From contig URTF01000047.1 in the NCBI GenBank assembly GCA_900550695.1, positions 1-16,464 on the forward strand: DNA of 16,464 bases, written 5' to 3'. How positions within the stretch are numbered: position 1 is the stretch's first letter; each line of letters begins with the position of its first letter. Both the position numbers and the translations under genes were made by a program. The notes under the pieces are model-generated. The model made no database searches. It was given only the letters and a program-made list of their open reading frames with translations, and was not told where the DNA came from. Of this stretch, positions 1 through 7,177 are shown piece by piece. The DNA comes from an uncultured Ruminococcus sp. (GTDB lineage: Bacteria; Bacillota; Clostridia; Oscillospirales; Ruminococcaceae).

Positions 1-18
1 AGATGCTGGAGGCTGAAA

Positions 19-753
19 ATGAAGATAACTGATGCTTTGCTTACGCCGAACAAGTATTCCCGACCGCAGATACCTTTGAAAAGTGTGAAAAAGGTTGTTC
101 TGCACTATGTCGGGAACCCGAAAAGTTCGGCTATGGCTAACAGAAACTACTTTGAAAATCAGAAGAACGGTGGGAGATATGTTTCTTCGCACTACATAGT
201 CGGTTTAAGCGGTGAGATACTGCGCTGTGTGCCTGAAAATGAAGTTGCTTATTGCTCTAATCAGGCGAACACATACAGTATCAGTATAGAATGCTGTCAC
301 CCCGATGCTACGGGGAAGTTTACCGATGCGACAACTGATTCTGCGGCTGAACTTTGCGCTTATCTGCTTAAAAAGTACGGGTTGTCGGTCAATGACCTGA
401 TACGGCATTATGATGTGACGGGCAAGCAGTGTCCGCTTTGGTTTGTGCCGACAAAGTATCAGTCTGCCGATGTTGCAAATGCTCGGTGGGCGGGGTTCAA
501 GGCTTTGGTCTCGCAGAAGATGGAATGCAACGTACCTACAAAGCAGGAAACATCTTTTAAGGTGAAAATCTTGGACAATGCGCTCAATGTCCGCAAGGCG
601 GCAGGTGTGGGAAATCCGATCGTTGGTGTTATACACAAGGGCGAGGTTTACACCATTGTCAAAACAACAGCGGTCAGCTCCGCAACTTGGGGCAAGCTGA
701 AAAGTGGTCTCGGTTGGATCAACATCGGCGAAAAGTATGTAAAAAAAATATAG
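19..753 (+). CDS. Endolysin: N-acetylmuramoyl-L-alanine amidase with C-terminal SH3 domain
   Basis: This is predicted to cleave the amide bond between N-acetylmuramic acid and L-alanine of peptidoglycan at the end of infection. Residues about 20-165 read as an Amidase_2/PGRP fold. The likely zinc ligands are His29 (VLHYVG), His130 (RHYD) and Cys138 (KQCP), and SSHYIV near 56-61 and the SIECC strand near 89-93 are typical of the fold. Residues about 177-244 look like a bacterial SH3 cell-wall-binding domain, with NVRKAAG and a closing GWI. There is no signal peptide, so export would need the holin encoded next. GGAGG at 8-12 supports the ATG. The holin gene follows after 13 bases. Confidence 0.93.
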   Translation: MKITDALLTPNKYSRPQIPLKSVKKVVLHYVGNPKSSAMANRNYFENQKNGGRYVSSHYIVGLSGEILRCVPENEVAYCSNQANTYSISIECCHPDATGKFTDATTDSAAELCAYLLKKYGLSVNDLIRHYDVTGKQCPLWFVPTKYQSADVANARWAGFKALVSQKMECNVPTKQETSFKVKILDNALNVRKAAGVGNPIVGVIHKGEVYTIVKTTAVSSATWGKLKSGLGWINIGEKYVKKI

Positions 754-766
754 GAGGAATAACTAC

Positions 767-994
767 ATGAACATCAATTGGAAGAGAAAATTATCATCAA
801 GAAAGTTTTGGGCGGCTATCTCGGGCGTTGTTATCAGCGTTATGATCGCTTTCGGTGCTAATGCGGATTCGCAGGAAAAAGTCACGGGCGATATTACGGC
901 AACGGGTACGCTTGCTATCTATATGCTTGCCGAGGGCGGCGCAGACAAGGCGGCTGTGAAGAAAAATGAGGACAGCGAGGGCAAAAAGGAATGA
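767..994 (+). CDS. Holin, phi-LC3-like
   Basis: This 75-aa protein should form the membrane lesion that lets the amidase reach the wall. It starts with the basic, Trp/Phe-containing NWKRKLSSRKFW stretch typical of phi-LC3-type holins. A hydrophobic segment follows at about residues 14-31 and a second, weaker one at about 43-57. The tail is short, charged and Lys/Glu-rich. AGGAGG at 752-757 provides a strong ribosome site. The last codons overlap the next gene in an ATGA junction at 991-994, which implies coupled translation. The call rests on size, topology and the neighbouring amidase. Confidence 0.82.
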   Translation: MNINWKRKLSSRKFWAAISGVVISVMIAFGANADSQEKVTGDITATGTLAIYMLAEGGADKAAVKKNEDSEGKKE

Positions 995-1239
995 CAGAGG
1001 GCATCATAACGGCTATAATCGCATTTTGCGGAAGTGCGGCGGCATCTTTGGGTGGAATACTTATCAACACAAAGCTGTCGAACTATCGCATTGAACAGCT
1101 TGAAAAGAAGGTTGACAAGCATAACAATATTATTGAGCGTGTTTACAAGCTTGAACAGAATGAAGCTGTTGTAGATGAACGCATAAAGGTTGCGAATCAC
1201 CGCATTGATGATCTCGAAGAACATAGTGCAAAGGACTGA
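991..1239 (+). CDS. Small membrane-anchored coiled-coil lysis-cassette protein
   Basis: An N-terminal membrane segment (about residues 4-26, rich in Ile, Ala and Gly) is followed by a charged coiled coil (about 30-76). The coiled coil holds the pattern ERIKVANHRIDDLE, which is common in small phage proteins beside holins (XhlA-like or the DUF7365 type). This family could assist or regulate the holin, but that is inferred from position and topology. Its ATG overlaps the holin stop by four bases and an AAAAGGA run lies just upstream, so it is probably translated by coupling with the holin. Confidence 0.75.
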   Translation: MTEGIITAIIAFCGSAAASLGGILINTKLSNYRIEQLEKKVDKHNNIIERVYKLEQNEAVVDERIKVANHRIDDLEEHSAKD

Positions 1240-1247
1240 CAGGTTTT

Positions 1248-2093
1248 ATGGCACACATTGTAGGTGCGGTATCGCTTAACAGAAATGTTTACAGCTTGCC
1301 CGACATAGCCAAGTTTGAGCGCATAAGCGATGAGAGAATAAAAAAGCTTATGAATGAAACACTTCGGCGGACAACTCTTTCATCGGAAAACAAGTCGGCT
1401 ACGGGAATCAAAGCGTTCTTTAATGAAATAGGCTGTTATGACCCGAATATCAACGTTTTTCTCACTCACGGAAGCCTATCCCCTTTTGCAAAGGCTATAC
1501 GGATAGAGTTTGAGAAAGGCTATCGGGGCAAAAAAGAGATACAGTATGCGATGTTCTATGTTAAGAAGAGCGTTTATGATAACTGGCGCAGGCGGCACAT
1601 TCCGTTCAATGATGCGGTAAATCCGAATATGTCCGAATACGGACTTCCAAAAACAAGCGACACACGGTCGGTAAAGATGAAGAAATGCCCCGAATTTCTG
1701 TATTTTGAAGATATAGTAAAGAGGTTAGGCTTTACCGTTCCCGAAGCTATTCAGCTTGCGTTAAATGAATATATGGAACGGCACAATGACGTTTTCAAGA
1801 GCGTTCCGCACTCTGAAATGATAGACGAAAGCAGGGTCAGGGAAAACAAAATGTCCCTGATCTTTGCTTATATCGACCCGAATGTAACGAACGCTGTCTA
1901 TAAGATGTTACAGCGATATAATTCTGTGAACGTTCCTCACATCAAATTCTCGGAGTTCGCAGAAGCGGCGTTAGTCGAAAAGCTTGACAGGCTTTCGGTG
2001 AAATACACCGACCCTGCACTTTATAAGGAAATGCTTGAAGTGCAAAAAGCGGAAGAAAAGTTTCTTTCGGAACACGGCAATGAAAGGAAGTGA
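1248..2093 (+). CDS. Unknown 281-aa protein with ribbon-helix-helix-like stretches
   Basis: I do not recognise this family. Two stretches resemble ribbon-helix-helix (CopG/Arc-like) DNA-binding units. About residues 140-182 show a basic strand (RSVKMKK) followed by two helices with a GFTVPEAIQLALNEY-type second helix. About residues 202-246 show a strand, a helix and FSEFAEAALVEKLDRL. This suggests a DNA-binding protein, possibly with two units in one chain, but that is inference. There is no signal peptide or membrane segment. The ribosome site is weak (CAGG). It lies between the lysis and packaging genes and its stop overlaps the ribosome-binding region of the next gene, so a role in packaging-site recognition or late control is conceivable. 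Confidence 0.72.
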   Translation: MAHIVGAVSLNRNVYSLPDIAKFERISDERIKKLMNETLRRTTLSSENKSATGIKAFFNEIGCYDPNINVFLTHGSLSPFAKAIRIEFEKGYRGKKEIQYAMFYVKKSVYDNWRRRHIPFNDAVNPNMSEYGLPKTSDTRSVKMKKCPEFLYFEDIVKRLGFTVPEAIQLALNEYMERHNDVFKSVPHSEMIDESRVRENKMSLIFAYIDPNVTNAVYKMLQRYNSVNVPHIKFSEFAEAALVEKLDRLSVKYTDPALYKEMLEVQKAEEKFLSEHGNERK

Positions 2094-2098
2094 AACCT

Positions 2099-2566
2099 AT
2101 GAACGGGAAAAATATGCTTGCTCCGACAAACGACATTGAAATGACAGATGAACAGGTCGAGGAAGCGAGGTTATCCCTTTTGAGCGGAACGCCTAACGCT
2201 TCTATGGTTTCACTTCTTCGCAGGAACGTTGATGAACGGAAGAAACGGCTTTCCGTACTTATTGATGAAAACAAGATTCAGAGTTCACAGCGACTTGCAA
2301 ACGCTCTTTGCGAGCTTGATTCCGTGCTTCTCGATGAAGAGGTGCTTGCGGCGGTAAAGGACGGTATTGTCAACTCAAAAGACCCTGCCAAATCCTATAA
2401 CGAGTTTGCGAAAGCTTCAACCGAGCTTTACAACCGAATGATGAAGCAGCAGCTTTCGACAGCCAACCCCGATGCACCGCAGAATATGAACAGCGGCAAG
2501 TCAATAAAGGTTGCTGTCTGTGACTCCTCGGGTGCGGTAATGGTTGCGATCGGGGGTGATGAATAA
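2099..2566 (+). CDS. Putative terminase small subunit
   Basis: This 155-aa, mostly helical, charged protein is encoded immediately before the large terminase, the normal place for the small subunit that recognises packaging DNA. No classic helix-turn-helix is obvious. The middle (about 45-125) is a run of amphipathic helices ending near YNRMMKQQ, which could form the oligomer core. The ATG at 2099 was chosen because AAAGGAAG ends 8 bases upstream. A GTG at 2090 overlaps the previous stop and would sit too close to that site. The stop at 2564-2566 overlaps the ATA proposed as the large-subunit start. Function is inferred from position and size only. Confidence 0.6.
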   Translation: MNGKNMLAPTNDIEMTDEQVEEARLSLLSGTPNASMVSLLRRNVDERKKRLSVLIDENKIQSSQRLANALCELDSVLLDEEVLAAVKDGIVNSKDPAKSYNEFAKASTELYNRMMKQQLSTANPDAPQNMNSGKSIKVAVCDSSGAVMVAIGGDE

Positions 2567-2748
2567 CGCCTGAATGTGTTAATCTCACCAAAAAAGAGCG
2601 TTATGCTGAACCCGAGATAAGCTCAAAGGCTTCTTCCGTATGCTCACAATGCGGAACGACATTCCGGCAGGAATGGGACGATGAACGAGGGCGATACAGT
2701 GAGTTCAGGCTTTGTCCTTCGTGCAGAGCGAATTGTTCGCCGTCAAGG
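2563..2748 (+). other. In-frame zinc-ribbon-like N-terminal extension of the large terminase
   Basis: The terminase frame is open for 62 codons upstream of the first standard start (GTG 2749). This stretch encodes CSQC (2641-2652) and CPSC (2713-2724), a C-x2-C-x20-C-x2-C pattern like a zinc ribbon. It has no ATG, GTG, TTG or CTG in frame. Its first codon after the in-frame stop at 2560-2562 is ATA at 2563. GGGGGTGAT at 2552-2560 is a near-consensus ribosome site correctly spaced for that ATA. It overlaps the stop of the previous gene as ATAA, where ATGA would be normal. Confidence 0.7.
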
Positions 2749-4134
2749 GTGAGCAAAAAGCAGGTCACGCTTGAATACAATCCTCACAAGTTTCAGTCAA
2801 TGGTTCATCACAGCACCAAACGCTTTCGTGTTATAGCGGCAGGCGCAAGAGGCGGCAAGGACTACTGCTGTGTAGTTGAATTTTTCGCCTACTTGATGAA
2901 GTGTGCGAACGAAGACCGACCCAAAACGCTTATGCCAAAGGTAATGGGTTGGATAATTGCGCCGACGGAAACAATTGCCCGTCAGAACTGGCGTGACCTC
3001 AAACGTGTTATTCCAAAGGAACTTATCGCAGATGAGAGCCGTTCAACAGGTCAGATGACCTTAATAAATGGCGTTCTTATTGAACTTCATTCAGCGTATG
3101 ACCCTGAATCGCTCGTTGCGGTAGGTTTGGATATTGTTCTTATCACAGAAGCGGCAAGAATAAAAGACCTTGAAACCGTATGGGACAACCTTGAAATGAG
3201 ATTAAATTCTCCATACAAAGGCATTGGCGGCAAGGGCGGCGTTGGTCTTATAAATTCTTCGCCGCTCGGCAAGAATTATTTCTACAAGATGTTCCAGTTT
3301 GGCGTGAACAGCAAGCAAAACCCGATTTACGACCCCGACTGGGAGAGTTTCCATTGGACAACTTGGGACAACCCATATATGGCTGATAAGGGAAACGAAG
3401 TCAAGGCAAACGGCAAGACTTATAAAGAAAATCTGAAAAACAGAATGTCCGATGCACGTTATCGACAGGACATAATGGGAGAATTTCTTGCAAACAAGTA
3501 TGCTGTTTTCCCGACTTTTGAGAAATGTCTTGAAGCTGTTCCGAAGTTCAAGACCCAAGAGGAAAGGGATAAATATATCGAAGAATGGCGAAGTCCGAAG
3601 TCGTTTATGACCTATTCAATAGGCTATGACCCCGCTTCGATAGGAGATTCACCCGTTTTGTGGGTCAAAGAGGACGAAACAGGAAAGATAATGCAGTCTG
3701 TATCGATGGACGGTTACGGTTGGACGGCACAGTTTAACTGCATAGCGATGTATTCCGCAAGGTACAACGGAGCAGTAGTAAAGTTCGGTCGAACGGGACA
3801 CGAAACTGTAAACAGTCAACTTGCGGAGCGTGGCATTTCGACCGTGCCTATCAACGAACAGGGAGCAAACAAGGGAAACCTTGTTGAAAACCTTGCAAGA
3901 GTGGTTGAAAACCGTCAAATGATAATTCTTGATGACGGTTCGGAGATGACAGAGCGAATAAAAGTCGAGTTTTCCGATTATGTCCGAGACAGAAAGGGGA
4001 ATACAATAGTCTATCACAACGGCAGCTCGGGAGATGGTCACGACGACCACGTTTCGGCTGCTTATTTTGTATTCTCCGATACGGAAACTATAAACCCGTC
4101 ATTGCCGTGGTGCGGCCTTATCGGCGGAGCATAA
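2749..4134 (+). CDS. terL: Terminase large subunit (packaging ATPase and nuclease)
   Basis: This motor protein translocates DNA into the prohead and cuts it. From the GTG, the adenine-binding region (NPHKFQ, 11-16) precedes a Walker A motif GARGGKD at 32-38. The Walker B strand is IVLITE (129-134) and the coupling motif is NSSP (169-172). In the RNase H-like nuclease, Asp294 (GYDPAS) and Asp432/433 (HDDHVSAA) are the likely metal ligands. Two oddities: the Walker B aspartate position is Thr133, and the usual motif II aspartate is replaced (KFGRTG, 345-350). The GTG at 2749 has poor ribosome-site spacing, and the true protein is probably about 523 aa, starting at ATA 2563. The portal gene follows, as expected. 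Confidence 0.92.
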   Translation: MSKKQVTLEYNPHKFQSMVHHSTKRFRVIAAGARGGKDYCCVVEFFAYLMKCANEDRPKTLMPKVMGWIIAPTETIARQNWRDLKRVIPKELIADESRSTGQMTLINGVLIELHSAYDPESLVAVGLDIVLITEAARIKDLETVWDNLEMRLNSPYKGIGGKGGVGLINSSPLGKNYFYKMFQFGVNSKQNPIYDPDWESFHWTTWDNPYMADKGNEVKANGKTYKENLKNRMSDARYRQDIMGEFLANKYAVFPTFEKCLEAVPKFKTQEERDKYIEEWRSPKSFMTYSIGYDPASIGDSPVLWVKEDETGKIMQSVSMDGYGWTAQFNCIAMYSARYNGAVVKFGRTGHETVNSQLAERGISTVPINEQGANKGNLVENLARVVENRQMIILDDGSEMTERIKVEFSDYVRDRKGNTIVYHNGSSGDGHDDHVSAAYFVFSDTETINPSLPWCGLIGGA

Positions 4135-4157
4135 CAGAAAGGAGGTAATGAAAGCAG

Positions 4158-5504
4158 ATGCCTTTATTTCCAAAAAAATCAAAAGCAAAACCTATACATA
4201 TAGGCAGAGCTTCGGAAGTCAACACTTCCCGAATGGAATATTCGCCGTTCCGCACGAAAGGAACGAAGCTTCTTAACCGCTTGCGCAGCACATACGACGT
4301 TTACGATGCCATTGACCTGTTGGTCAAGGAACACCCCGACACGTCAATGGGTTATACAGTATTGCAGAGCCTTGTAAATCAGGGCGGACACATTGAATTT
4401 ACTTCCTGCTCGGCGGCTTCATCGGCAAGAATACTTCGTGAATGGAATGAATTTGCCGAAAGGGTCAATGCTGTGAACTCAAACGGACTGGAAGGCTTGC
4501 TTATGCAGCTTCACGGATATGATTTCCGAAGCGGCGGAATGTGCTGTGAGGTCGTTGTAAACAGCGACTGCACAGATATTGAGGACGTTTATCCTATTGA
4601 CCCTCGGTTCTTGAAGTGGAAGCTTGAAACGAGGAACGAAAATCAATCGTGGATTCCGTATCAATGTGTGAACGGAAAGCAGATCGACCTTTCCCAATCC
4701 AATCTGATATGGATCCCATACAATCCCGACGGAACGCCCTGCGGCAGTTTGCTGTTCGCTCCTGCTGTTGCGGCGGCGGATATGCAGCTTGAATTTTTAA
4801 ACAGCTCGCAGATAGTCCTTTACCGAGTGGGAACGCCCCGATACGATATTTCGCTTGACCGTGAGAGTCTTATCAAATCGGCACCGCCCGATGTTGCGGC
4901 GAACCCCGTAAAGGCAAATGAATATATTGCAAAGGTATATGATTCCGTCAGGGCGAGCTTTGCAAACCTTTCCGCTGAAAATGACATTGTTCACACCGAT
5001 GACACGAAGATAAGCACGATCGGCGGTGACAGTTCAGCATATTTTCAGGGCATTGCGGCTTATGCGGAAGTAATTGACGTTCAGATGATGAACGCTGTCA
5101 AGACGTTGGGAACGCTTATGAACAGACGTTCGAGCGGTTCTTATGCTTTATCGACGGTAGAGTTCAAGGTCATCGTGGATATGATAGAACCCCGACAGCG
5201 AGCCGAAAAACGACTTGTAGAGAGCATTGCGAGGATATGGCTTCGGGTTCACGGCTACAACTCAGATGTGACGTACACACCGAACCCGATAGAATGGCAG
5301 TCGATGCTTGACAAGATCGATTACAACCTCAAAAATGAGGAGTTCTATCGCCGTGCCGATGAATACGGCTACATTTCGCCCGATGAAGCGGCGTACAAGG
5401 TCACAGGTGCTGAAAAGGCTTTTGAAGAACGCAAGGGTCTTTTTGCATATATATCCAAGCTTTTAGGTATGGAAAATAACAATGAAAAAGGGAGTGAGAA
5501 ATAA
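4158..5504 (+). CDS. Phage portal protein
   Basis: This 448-aa protein should form the dodecameric portal ring at the capsid vertex, through which DNA passes. It lies between the large terminase and the protease and has usual portal length. Recognisable portal-like regions are the N-terminal YDVYDAIDLLV helix, the YPIDPRFLKW and NLIWIPYNPDGTPCGSLLF wing/core strands (about 150-200), and the helical QMMNAVKTLGTLMNRRSSGSY stem-to-clip region (about 312-332). AGGAGGT lies 11 bases before the ATG. The protease gene starts with TTG directly after the stop. Confidence 0.88.
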   Translation: MPLFPKKSKAKPIHIGRASEVNTSRMEYSPFRTKGTKLLNRLRSTYDVYDAIDLLVKEHPDTSMGYTVLQSLVNQGGHIEFTSCSAASSARILREWNEFAERVNAVNSNGLEGLLMQLHGYDFRSGGMCCEVVVNSDCTDIEDVYPIDPRFLKWKLETRNENQSWIPYQCVNGKQIDLSQSNLIWIPYNPDGTPCGSLLFAPAVAAADMQLEFLNSSQIVLYRVGTPRYDISLDRESLIKSAPPDVAANPVKANEYIAKVYDSVRASFANLSAENDIVHTDDTKISTIGGDSSAYFQGIAAYAEVIDVQMMNAVKTLGTLMNRRSSGSYALSTVEFKVIVDMIEPRQRAEKRLVESIARIWLRVHGYNSDVTYTPNPIEWQSMLDKIDYNLKNEEFYRRADEYGYISPDEAAYKVTGAEKAFEERKGLFAYISKLLGMENNNEKGSEK

Positions 5505-6689
5505 TTGAAATTCGGTAATATCGTTAAATCCGCCGACACAGGGCAGAACGGATATTCGACAGATGAAATGGAACAGGTCAACAAGTTCACACGGCACAAG
5601 CTTACAGCGGACGAGGTTTATATCTTCCCTGTTGTAATGTGCGACAATGAGCTTGACCGTGACTATGATCATTTTACTGTTGACACATTGAAGCAGCTTG
5701 CAAATAGGTTCATCGGCAAAACTGTTATCTGCGACCATAACAGAAAAAATGCTAATCAGGTCGCACGAATTTTCAGCACAGAGGTGGTTCATAATCCGTC
5801 AGTAAAGACTTTCGATGGACAGGATCTTTATCAGTTGACCTGTAAAGCGTATATGCTGAAAAATGAAAGCACACAGCCTATCATCAATAACATTGAAGCA
5901 GGAATTTACAAGGAAGTTTCGGTAAACTGTTTTGTTGAATCACAGAAATGTAGTATCTGCGACAATGACTATTACGATTATCCCTTGTGCAATCATTCAC
6001 GAGGCGAATATTATAACGGCAAAAGATGTACTGTCGAGCTTTCAAATGCGATTGATGCATACGAGCTGTCATTCGTTGCTGTTCCTGCACAGCCGGGTGC
6101 GGGCGTTACAAAGTGTTACAAATATAATGAAGCTATAGAAGCTTTAAAAAAGAAAGGAATGAACACTATGGAAGATTACGGAAAAATTAAAATGGCACTT
6201 ACCGAGCTTGGCGTTGACCTTGACGGCATTGCAAAGTCGGAAGGCAAGGCTGAAAACGAACTTCCGAGTATGGGAGCTATTCTCGCGGCTGTTAAGAATA
6301 GTATTCCCGGTGCGGCAAAGACGGAAAATGCATTTCTTACTGCAAGTGCGGTCAAGTCAGTTGTCGGTAAGGAAATGACAAGCGAAGAGGTCATCGGACT
6401 TATCAAGAGTGCGAATGAATCGGCGGAAAAGGCAAAACTTTATGACGATATCAAGTCAAAGGCTATTGACAACGCTGTCAAGAGCGGTGTTAAGGCAAAG
6501 GGCGAAGCTTTCTCCGAAGATCGCTACCGCAAGATATTCGCTTCGTTCTCTGTTGATGAGATCAACGAACAGTCCAAGGAATGGGAGAATGAAGCAAAGT
6601 CGCTTATCCCGTCGGGCAGGAAGTCCGAAGACCCCGAAACAGATAACGGCGAAGCAAAGTCGTATATCAAACCAAACCTTAATTTCTAA
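5505..6689 (+). CDS. Prohead protease with fused C-terminal scaffold
   Basis: The N-terminal about 205 residues read as a phage prohead serine protease that matures the capsid. Candidate catalytic residues are His78 (ICDHN) and Ser139 (EVSVNC), followed by the ELSFVAVPAQPGAG strand. Between these lies a cysteine-rich insert (C149, C152, C162, H164, C175) that could bind zinc. The C-terminal about 170 residues are helical and charged (Lys, Glu, Ser), as in scaffold proteins. The TTG start directly follows the portal stop, with GGGAGTGA upstream. An internal in-frame ATG at 6168 has its own ribosome site, so the scaffold may also be made alone. Confidence 0.85.
   Translation: MKFGNIVKSADTGQNGYSTDEMEQVNKFTRHKLTADEVYIFPVVMCDNELDRDYDHFTVDTLKQLANRFIGKTVICDHNRKNANQVARIFSTEVVHNPSVKTFDGQDLYQLTCKAYMLKNESTQPIINNIEAGIYKEVSVNCFVESQKCSICDNDYYDYPLCNHSRGEYYNGKRCTVELSNAIDAYELSFVAVPAQPGAGVTKCYKYNEAIEALKKKGMNTMEDYGKIKMALTELGVDLDGIAKSEGKAENELPSMGAILAAVKNSIPGAAKTENAFLTASAVKSVVGKEMTSEEVIGLIKSANESAEKAKLYDDIKSKAIDNAVKSGVKAKGEAFSEDRYRKIFASFSVDEINEQSKEWENEAKSLIPSGRKSEDPETDNGEAKSYIKPNLNF
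6168..6689 (+). CDS. Nested scaffold protein from an internal start
   Basis: ATG at 6168 lies in frame within the protease gene and begins exactly at the protease/scaffold boundary (residue 222 of the full protein). AGAAAGGA at 6151-6158 gives a ribosome site 9 bases upstream. The product would be a 173-aa helical, acidic and lysine-rich protein, fitting an internal scaffold around which the capsid lattice assembles. Phage lambda makes scaffold Nu3 from within protease gene C in the same way. An alternative ATG at 6159 sits too close to the ribosome site. The nested product is inferred from the sequence and has not been shown. Confidence 0.6.
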   Translation: MEDYGKIKMALTELGVDLDGIAKSEGKAENELPSMGAILAAVKNSIPGAAKTENAFLTASAVKSVVGKEMTSEEVIGLIKSANESAEKAKLYDDIKSKAIDNAVKSGVKAKGEAFSEDRYRKIFASFSVDEINEQSKEWENEAKSLIPSGRKSEDPETDNGEAKSYIKPNLNF

Positions 6690-6707
6690 AAACAGGAGGT
6701 AAAAACT

Positions 6708-7157
6708 ATGGCAATCAGAGATATTATCGGCAAGGCTGTAACCCTCACAGGCAACGATGAAGTTGGTTACGGCAGCGAGGGAAACGCTGTATTCGGCGTT
6801 GTTGCACAGATCGAAAAGGCAGGAAATACAAATGTATATCCGCTTGGCTTTGACGGTGCAGCCGGAAGTGCAACATTTAAGCTTGCAGATACTACAAAGA
6901 CTGCACTTGATTCTCAGGCAACTGACGATTATGTTGTAACCGTCAAGTTCGCTCAGATGGTCGAAAATGTTCCTATTTCAGCAACATCTTCAAAGCAGCC
7001 TTCCGCAGGCGGTGCGGTCGCAGTAGACGGTGCAGGCGGTCTTGTTAAGCTTGACACTCTTGCGGTGGCTACATCTGCGGCAACAGTTGTTCCGTTCAAT
7101 GCGGTTGCAACCTCGGTTGACAAAACCGCAAAGACGGCAACTATCAGAATTCTTTAA
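6708..7157 (+). CDS. Putative capsid decoration (cement) protein
   Basis: This 149-aa protein is rich in Ala, Val, Thr and Gly and is predicted to be mostly beta. It is encoded between scaffold and major capsid genes, where small head-decoration proteins commonly lie. Repeated turns such as NAVFGVVAQIEK and KQPSAGGAVAVDGAGG, with hydrophobic strands between, suit a small beta-barrel or jelly-like fold. No catalytic motif, signal peptide or membrane segment is seen. AGGAGGT upstream predicts strong translation, consistent with a high-copy structural protein. The function comes from position and composition. Confidence 0.6.
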   Translation: MAIRDIIGKAVTLTGNDEVGYGSEGNAVFGVVAQIEKAGNTNVYPLGFDGAAGSATFKLADTTKTALDSQATDDYVVTVKFAQMVENVPISATSSKQPSAGGAVAVDGAGGLVKLDTLAVATSAATVVPFNAVATSVDKTAKTATIRIL

Positions 7158-7177
7158 TAACAAGGAGGATAAAAAGT

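Noticed and set aside
2..16. Possible last codons of an upstream gene ending in TGA at 14-16
   Set aside because: Only four codons are visible, so nothing supports a coding call.
2090..2098. GTG at 2090 as start of the small terminase
   Set aside because: It overlaps the ribosome site AAAGGAAG, and ATG 2099 has proper spacing.
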